From JBGSLA01 sp041740935 (GTDB lineage: Bacteria > Desulfobacterota > Desulfobaccia > Desulfobaccales > 0-14-0-80-60-11): 9,690 nucleotides of DNA. Below are positions 6,591-9,690 of the stretch, one piece after another. The translations under genes and the position numbers were made by a program. The stretch lies in assembly GCA_041740935.1 (NCBI GenBank), contig JBGSLA010000105.1:1-9690 (forward strand). The letters are read 5' to 3'. Every line of letters starts with the position of its first letter. Within the stretch, counting starts at the first letter, position 1. Below the pieces are notes generated by a model that did not search any database, was not told the DNA's origin, and worked only from the letters and a program-made list of their open reading frames with translations.

Positions 6591-6604
6591 AATTGATATC
6601 AATT
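6591..6604. promoter_or_regulatory. Perfect 14-bp palindrome, candidate operator
   Basis: AATTGAT/ATCAATT is exactly self-complementary and covers the predicted transcription start of the redox cassette, a typical repressor position. It has some likeness to Fur/PerR-type AT-rich boxes, and it contains TTGAT/ATCAA half-sites as in FNR sites but without the spacer FNR needs. The regulator is unknown. Confidence 0.5.
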
Positions 6605-6630
6605 TAAAGGACAGGGAGAGTTTATCCCCC

Positions 6631-7149
6631 ATGGCCGCGAAATTAGACCCAAGGGTCTTCCGGAACTTGAGCTATGGTCTCTATATAGTCACCTCTCGGG
6701 TGAACGAGAGGCTGAATGGGCAAATAATCAACACCGCCATCCAGGTGACCTCCGAGCCTGCCCGGGTGGCCGTCATTATCAACAAGAAAAATTTTACCCA
6801 TGAACTCATCACCACGAGCGGAATTTTCACGGTATCGGTGCTTGAAGAATCCACTCCCCTCACCTTCATCGGCCCTTTTGGTTTCAAGTCGGGAAGAGAC
6901 ATTGACAAATTTGCCAAAGTTCAATTTAAAATAGGCCTTACCGGTGCGCCATTGGTAATTGACCATGCTTTATCAGTGCTGGAGGCTCATGTCATCGATC
7001 AAATAGACTTGGGCAGTCATACAATTTTTGTCGGAGAAGTGGTCAGCTCAGAGGTTCTAAAGGAAGGACGTCCGTTAACTTATCAGTATTACCACGAAAA
7101 TCTGAAGGGAAAATCACCTCCCAATGCGCCTACTTTTAATAAGATGTGA
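6631..7149 (+). CDS. Flavin reductase-like FMN-binding protein (Hrb-type, without fused rubredoxin)
   Basis: A 172-residue flavin reductase-like protein resembling the N-terminal domain of high-molecular-weight rubredoxin (Hrb) of acetogens, which passes electrons from NAD(P)H via FMN to its rubredoxin domain and on to flavodiiron proteins. Recognisable segments are LSYGLYIVTS (13-22), GQIINTAIQVTSEP (30-43), NFTHELI (54-60), FTVSVLEESTP (66-76), FGFKSGRDIDKF (83-94), TGAP (104-107), GSHTIFVGEV (128-137) and TYQYYHENLKGKSP (150-163). The rubredoxin domain is absent, but a separate rubredoxin gene starts 93 bases downstream, so the pair looks like a split Hrb. Start at 6631: the region upstream encodes nothing family-like, a promoter lies inside it, and GGGAG (6614-6618) precedes the ATG, though at a long 12 bases. 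Electron transfer to the neighbouring rubredoxins is inference. Confidence 0.85.
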   Translation: MAAKLDPRVFRNLSYGLYIVTSRVNERLNGQIINTAIQVTSEPARVAVIINKKNFTHELITTSGIFTVSVLEESTPLTFIGPFGFKSGRDIDKFAKVQFKIGLTGAPLVIDHALSVLEAHVIDQIDLGSHTIFVGEVVSSEVLKEGRPLTYQYYHENLKGKSPPNAPTFNKM

Positions 7150-7162
7150 AATTTCTAAAGTT

Positions 7163-7181
7163 TATAACTGGAAAAGTTATA
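7163..7181. promoter_or_regulatory. Inverted repeat TATAACT/AGTTATA upstream of rubredoxin
   Basis: A 7-bp inverted repeat with a five-base centre that ends within the putative -35 element of the rubredoxin promoter. It could be an operator half-site pair. As a hairpin it would be weak and has no T-run. Confidence 0.35.
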
Positions 7182-7208
7182 GATAGGAAAACATAAGGCA
7201 CGTATAAT
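7180..7208 (+). promoter_or_regulatory. Putative internal promoter of rubredoxin
   Basis: TAGATA (7180-7185, four of six matches), a 17-base spacer and a perfect TATAAT (7203-7208). It would start a transcript near 7215, 28 bases before the rubredoxin ATG, giving the rubredoxin and downstream genes their own transcription. Confidence 0.5.
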
Positions 7209-7242
7209 AATACTGGTTAAAAACAATCAAAGGAGCGAACGA

Positions 7243-7401
7243 ATGAAAAAGTATACCTGTTCCATTTGTGGTTACGTTTATGACCCCGCCGAGGGAGATC
7301 CGGAAAATGGCATTGCCCCCGGGACTTTTTTTGAAAACCTTCCTGATTCCTGGAAATGCCCGATATGCGGGGCTTCCAAGGACCAATTCGAGAGTGACTA
7401 A
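7243..7401 (+). CDS. rub: Rubredoxin (classical, CX2C/CX2C)
   Basis: A 52-residue one-iron electron carrier of the cytoplasm. The Fe(Cys)4 site is complete: CSICG (Cys6, Cys9) and CPICG (Cys39, Cys42). The conserved features GYVYDP (10-15), EGDPENGI (17-24), PGT (26-28), the aromatic FF (29-30), LPDSW (33-37) and KCPICG are all present at normal spacing, and the length is typical. AAAGGAG (7229-7235) lies seven bases before the ATG. Placed between an Hrb-type flavin reductase and a superoxide reductase, it is the obvious electron carrier between them, as rubredoxin is the known donor to desulfoferrodoxin in sulfate reducers. Confidence 0.96.
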   Translation: MKKYTCSICGYVYDPAEGDPENGIAPGTFFENLPDSWKCPICGASKDQFESD

Positions 7402-7535
7402 CCGTTTTCGGAAAATACTCCTTTTTCTCGTGACGGGAAATTGCTGTTCGGTTCATAACATGTCGCTTATTTTTCCATAAAAACTTACTCAATTGACCCT
7501 GATACCACGGAACGGGGTGTAAACAGGAGGCTGTG

Positions 7536-7757
7536 ATGTCAAAACCTGAAGAGATGTGGCAATGTCAATTCACCAACTGCGGTTATATATATGACCCGGC
7601 CCGGGGGGACAAGAAGGGCAAGATCCCCCCCGGGACCCGTTTTGAAGATATCCCCGAAGACTGGAAGTGTCCATGCTGCGGGTCATCCCAAAAAATGTTC
7701 CGACCTCTGGCGGGGCCTGGTTCGGTGGCCGAAGAACAAAGTCGCTGCGCCACATAA
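7536..7757 (+). CDS. Rubredoxin-like protein with CX4C first motif
   Basis: A 73-residue rubredoxin-family protein. The second site WKCPCCGS (Cys45, Cys48, plus an extra Cys47 between the ligands) and the body GYIYDPARGDKKGKIPPGT-F-DIPEDW are normal for rubredoxin. The first motif is CQFTNC (Cys10, Cys15), four residues between cysteines rather than two. A second rubredoxin with a CX4C motif has, to my recollection, been described in a Desulfovibrio, so this may be that type. The iron environment should differ from that of the neighbouring classical rubredoxin. A 16-residue tail after the fold ends with another Cys (71). AGGAGG (7525-7530) is five bases before the ATG at 7536; the GTG at 7533 is too close to it. 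The gap from the first rubredoxin is 134 bases with no clear terminator. Confidence 0.9.
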   Translation: MSKPEEMWQCQFTNCGYIYDPARGDKKGKIPPGTRFEDIPEDWKCPCCGSSQKMFRPLAGPGSVAEEQSRCAT

Positions 7758-7816
7758 TTTTTCGTCGCCGCAGATCCCTTGGAACGCGGCGTGAGTCAGC
7801 GGCGAGGAGGAGGAAA

Positions 7817-8032
7817 ATGTCCGAAACGAAGTGCCCCTATTGCGGGTCCCAAAGTTTTTACGTCAAGGACCCGGAAGACCAATATGAAATCTATGAGTTT
7901 GAACTTCAGGGTGGCTTAATACAGTTCAAGCCCACAGAGGCAGAAACTTCTCAGCCCCCCGAAGTCAGGGGGGAGACCGAAACCTACTGTGGCACCTGCT
8001 CCTGGCACGGCAAATTCAACACCCTGAAGTAG
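7817..8032 (+). CDS. Small four-cysteine zinc-ribbon-like protein, function unknown
   Basis: 71 residues with two knuckles, KCPYCGS (Cys6, Cys9) and YCGTCSWHG (Cys58, Cys61), framing an acidic middle section rich in Glu, Gln and aromatic residues (about 13-57). Four cysteines in two CX2C pairs fit a zinc ribbon or possibly an iron site, but the sequence lacks the GYVYDP and PGT features of rubredoxin. The start is fixed by a strong AGGAGG (7805-7810) six bases before the ATG; the frame is open further upstream but overlaps the previous gene. It sits 59 bases after the CX4C rubredoxin and 76 before desulfoferrodoxin on the same strand. A link to iron or oxygen defence is suggested by position only. 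I do not recognise the family. Confidence 0.8.
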   Translation: MSETKCPYCGSQSFYVKDPEDQYEIYEFELQGGLIQFKPTEAETSQPPEVRGETETYCGTCSWHGKFNTLK

Positions 8033-8055
8033 CACAAGGGGTTGGCATCAGGTAA

Positions 8056-8085
8056 TTGTTCACATATATCTTTAGAAATTAAAAT
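8056..8085 (+). promoter_or_regulatory. Weak candidate promoter of desulfoferrodoxin
   Basis: TTGTTC (8056-8061), an 18-base spacer and TAAAAT (8080-8085) in a locally AT-rich leader. The -35 matches only three of six consensus bases, so read-through from the upstream genes is equally likely. Confidence 0.3.
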
Positions 8086-8108
8086 AACATGCTTAAAGGA
8101 GAAAGAAA

Positions 8109-8483
8109 ATGACCGAGAGATTGCAGGTGTACAAGTGTGAGGTTTGCGGGAACATTGTGGAAGTGCTGCATGCCGGGCCGGGAGAATTAGTCTGCTGCGG
8201 CGCACCCATGAAAAATTTCGTAGAGAACACCGTGGACGCGGCCAAGGAAAAACACGTCCCGGTGGTCGAAAAAATCGCCGGGGGTTTTAAAGTAAAGGTT
8301 GGGAGTGTGCCCCATCCCATGGAGGAGAAACACTACATCGAGTGGATTGAACTCATTGCCGACGGCAAAGCCTACCGGGAGTTCCTCCAACCGGGGCAGG
8401 CTCCGGAGGCCACCTTTGCGATCCAGGCGGAAAAGGTTACGGCCAGAGAATATTGCAACCTGCATGGCTTGTGGAAGGCTTAA
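8109..8483 (+). CDS. dfx: Desulfoferrodoxin (two-iron superoxide reductase)
   Basis: A 124-residue cytoplasmic enzyme that reduces superoxide to hydrogen peroxide without making oxygen, using electrons usually supplied by rubredoxin. The N-terminal desulforedoxin-like domain has a complete rubredoxin-type centre I: Cys10, Cys13, Cys29, Cys30. The catalytic centre II has all ligands: His49, His69, His75, Cys116 and His119, plus Glu47 and Lys48 next to the open iron site and Glu114 near the Cys ligand. This numbering equals that reported for Desulfoarculus baarsii. Length is typical of the two-iron class. AAAGGAG (8095-8101) is seven bases before the ATG. As last gene of the cassette it is the likely terminal electron acceptor of the flavoprotein and rubredoxins upstream. 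No clear terminator follows. Confidence 0.97.
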   Translation: MTERLQVYKCEVCGNIVEVLHAGPGELVCCGAPMKNFVENTVDAAKEKHVPVVEKIAGGFKVKVGSVPHPMEEKHYIEWIELIADGKAYREFLQPGQAPEATFAIQAEKVTAREYCNLHGLWKA

Positions 8484-8640
8484 GTCCTGGGGTGCCGGTG
8501 CCGGGTGCCCAAGAGGTCAGACACCTGGAGATAGGCTCAAGGGTGGGGGCTTTCCGGCCCCGGCACAGGAGGACACCTGCATAATCCGATAGCGAGCCCC
8601 GGATAAGAGTCTCAGATCAAGGTGCGATCAAACAGGTAAT
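8484..8640. other. Short intergenic stretch with a degenerate hairpin repeat
   Basis: No gene is supported. Bases 8563-8580 hold a decayed, inverted copy of the CAGGTG-TCCT-CACCTG hairpin seen at 3771-3792; the reverse strand reads GCAGGTGTCCTCCTGTGC with one base of the stem lost. The GGGGC/GCCCC inverted repeat at 8546-8561 is not followed by a T-run. Confidence 0.45.
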
Positions 8641-8945
8641 TTTTTGGAGCCGCGAGGCCCAAGCCTGCGCTTGTGCGAGGCGAGCCGCCGGTGCCACTGA
8701 TTCTTACCTCGTTGACGACAGCTTCGTATAACACTTTCGCCATCTTGGCGATTTCGGCGGGAGAGATCATCAATTGGGTGGCCCGGATGCTGGGGCACAA
8801 GAGCCCGGTGGTGACCCTGGAGAAATACAACCGGTTTGTGCCGAACCTGACGCGGTTGGATGGGCGGGCGCTGCTGGAGGCGTGTCAAAATAGCGAAACG
8901 TTTCGCTATGGTTTAAAAATATATACCACGATATTAAGCAGTTAA
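8641..8945 (+). pseudogene. Second tyrosine recombinase C-terminal remnant
   Basis: The frame opens after TAA at 8638-8640 and ends at TAA 8943-8945. From about 8727 it reads as an integrase C-terminus: NTFAILAISAGE, INWVARMLGHKSPVV (box III His at 8796-8798) and TLEKYNRFVPNLTRLDG (nucleophile Tyr at 8826-8828). The box II Arg-His expected before TFA is replaced by Tyr-Asn, and everything upstream is missing or unrecognisable, so it should be inactive. The sequence differs clearly from the remnant at 5989-6255, so the two come from different recombinases. Its stop lies nine bases from the 3' end of tRNA-Glu, the usual position for an element integrated in a tRNA gene. The last residues are encoded across a perfect palindrome (8890-8909). 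Confidence 0.8.
8890..8909. promoter_or_regulatory. Perfect 20-bp palindrome
   Basis: ATAGCGAAAC/GTTTCGCTAT is exactly self-complementary over 20 bases with no loop. Gapless palindromes of this size are typical binding sites of dimeric repressors, for instance Xre-type antitoxins or phage regulators. It lies inside the end of the recombinase remnant, in an AT-rich stretch beside tRNA-Glu. No promoter or gene that it would control is visible. Confidence 0.5.
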
Positions 8946-8954
8946 CTCAGTTTT

Positions 8955-9030
8955 TGGTAGTCCCAACGGGAATCGAACCCGTGTCTCTGCCGTGAGAGGG
9001 CAGTATCCTAGGCCGCTAGACGATGGGACC
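8955..9030 (-). tRNA. tRNA-Glu, anticodon CTC
   Basis: A 76-base tRNA on the minus strand with encoded CCA (8955-8957) and discriminator A. The acceptor stem GGTCCCA/TGGGACT has a terminal G-U pair. The anticodon stem CTGCC/GGCAG closes the loop CTCTCAC with anticodon CTC (complement of 8994-8996). The T arm carries GGTTCGATTCC. Its 3' end faces the second recombinase remnant. No good terminator follows, which could reflect disruption by integration. Confidence 0.96.
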
Positions 9031-9040
9031 CTGGACGAGA

Positions 9041-9069
9041 AATGTATCTGAGTCGCAGCGCCCTGTCAA
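9041..9069 (-). promoter_or_regulatory. Sigma-70 promoter of tRNA-Glu
   Basis: On the minus strand a perfect TTGACA (9064-9069), a 17-base spacer and TACATT (9041-9046) lie just upstream of the tRNA, with the start expected near 9034. The tRNA can therefore be transcribed independently of the mobA-like gene upstream. Confidence 0.8.
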
Positions 9070-9106
9070 TGGGGTTTTGCGGTTTTTAGCTTCCCCTTAC
9101 TGCGCC

Positions 9107-9690
9107 TTACTCCGAGGTAAGGCCGGTATGCCCCGGCGCCGCCCAAGCCTCCAGCCGGCCCAGGTCCTCCGGTTGGTTGAGGTTGCGGAAGCTGGCCCCC
9201 TCGGGATCAAACCTGCTCCACACCCCGGGGTCCCAGACCTCGGGCCGCAGACGCTCCAAGAGCGCCCTGAAGCACCTTTTTTCTTTCAAAAAATCCTCAA
9301 TCCGGGGCAAAAGCCGTGTGGCGTAGAGCCCCGGGAAGGGTTCCAGACCCCGTTCCCCCCGGCAGACCAGGGCCGGGCGGGAAATTTTGCCGGCGGCCGC
9401 CGCCAGGGCCCGGGCCAGGTCCCTGCTTAGCAAAGGCGCATCCGCCGAGGTCAACAGCACCCAGGGGGTGCGGGCGTAAAACAAGGCCGTGGCCAGGCCC
9501 CCCACCGGCCCCTGGAAGGGGATGAGATCGGTGATCAGGGGCAGGCCCAACGCCAGGTGCGCTTCGGGGTGATTGGTGACCAGCCAGAGATCGGTCACCA
9601 CCGGCGTAAGTATCTCGGCCACCCGGCGGGCCAGGGGCTTGCCGGCCAGCCGCAAGGCAGCTTTGTCCCGCCCCATGCGGCGGCTTTCGC
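9107..9690 (-). CDS. mobA: Molybdenum cofactor guanylyltransferase (MobA-like), 5' end outside window
   Basis: Attaches GMP to molybdopterin to give the guanine dinucleotide cofactor used by enzymes such as formate dehydrogenases of anaerobes; cytoplasmic. The frame runs on past the Met at 9674-9676 to the window edge, reading ESRRMGRDKAAL, the second half of the nucleotide-binding LAGGxSxRMGxDK motif, so the true start lies beyond the window. Further matches are LVTNHPE, DLIPFQGPVGGLATAL, TSADAPLL (Mg2+-binding Asp region, usually CDMP or CDTP), EPFPGLY, and near the end RNLNQPEDL, equivalent to the family's NxNTPEDL. At least 193 residues is normal for MobA. The GGLATAL and nucleotide motifs fit MobA, but a related nucleotidyltransferase such as MocA cannot be fully excluded. 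Downstream on the same strand is tRNA-Glu, which has its own promoter. Confidence 0.88.
   Translation of the reverse strand, partial: ESRRMGRDKAALRLAGKPLARRVAEILTPVVTDLWLVTNHPEAHLALGLPLITDLIPFQGPVGGLATALFYARTPWVLLTSADAPLLSRDLARALAAAAGKISRPALVCRGERGLEPFPGLYATRLLPRIEDFLKEKRCFRALLERLRPEVWDPGVWSRFDPEGASFRNLNQPEDLGRLEAWAAPGHTGLTSE

Noticed and set aside
6526..6630. N-terminal extension of the flavin reductase from a TTG
   Set aside because: The extra 35 residues do not look like the family, no ribosome binding site is seen, and a good promoter lies inside the extension.
9023..9430. 135-residue open frame opposite the mobA-like gene
   Set aside because: Its composition is that of a shadow frame, and the minus strand holds clear MobA motifs.

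Overview
The window looks like chromosomal DNA of an anaerobic, GC-rich sulfate-reducing or syntrophic bacterium of the former Deltaproteobacteria (Desulfobacterota). Signs of this are a two-iron desulfoferrodoxin whose metal-site numbering matches that of the Desulfoarculus baarsii enzyme, two rubredoxins, an Hrb-type flavin reductase, a MobA-like enzyme, and intergenic regions full of short GC-rich hairpin repeats. The exact taxon cannot be read from the sequence.

Layout. Bases 1-247 hold the end of an unknown Gly/Ala/Val-rich protein. It is followed, probably in the same operon, by a 1023-residue P2-like cation-transporting P-type ATPase with a cysteine-poor HMA-like N-terminal domain (293-3364). 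A gene-free stretch of dispersed hairpin repeats (3365-3897) leads to a divergent S-adenosylmethionine synthetase paralogue (3898-5112), whose methionine-pocket residues differ from the E. coli enzyme. A second repeat-rich gap (5113-5808) precedes tRNA-Ala(CGC), which has a clear promoter and terminator.

Between tRNA-Ala (+) and tRNA-Glu(CTC) (-), whose 3' ends face each other, lies what looks like an accessory island of about 3 kb. Each edge carries the C-terminal remnant of a different tyrosine recombinase, ending next to the tRNA 3' end. Inside is a co-oriented oxygen-defence cassette, more AT-rich at its left end: flavin reductase, rubredoxin (CX2C), second rubredoxin-like protein (CX4C), a small four-cysteine zinc-ribbon-like protein, and desulfoferrodoxin (superoxide reductase). 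The likely electron path is NAD(P)H to flavoprotein to rubredoxin to superoxide reductase, possibly also to a flavodiiron protein encoded elsewhere. A perfect 14-bp palindrome sits where transcription of the cassette should start.

The right end (9107-9690, minus strand) is a mobA-like molybdenum cofactor guanylyltransferase gene that runs off the window. No CRISPR array or complete transposon was seen. The items most worth following are the MetK active-site changes, the mirrored tRNA/integrase frame around the oxygen-defence genes, the unassigned four-cysteine protein, and the two perfect palindromes.
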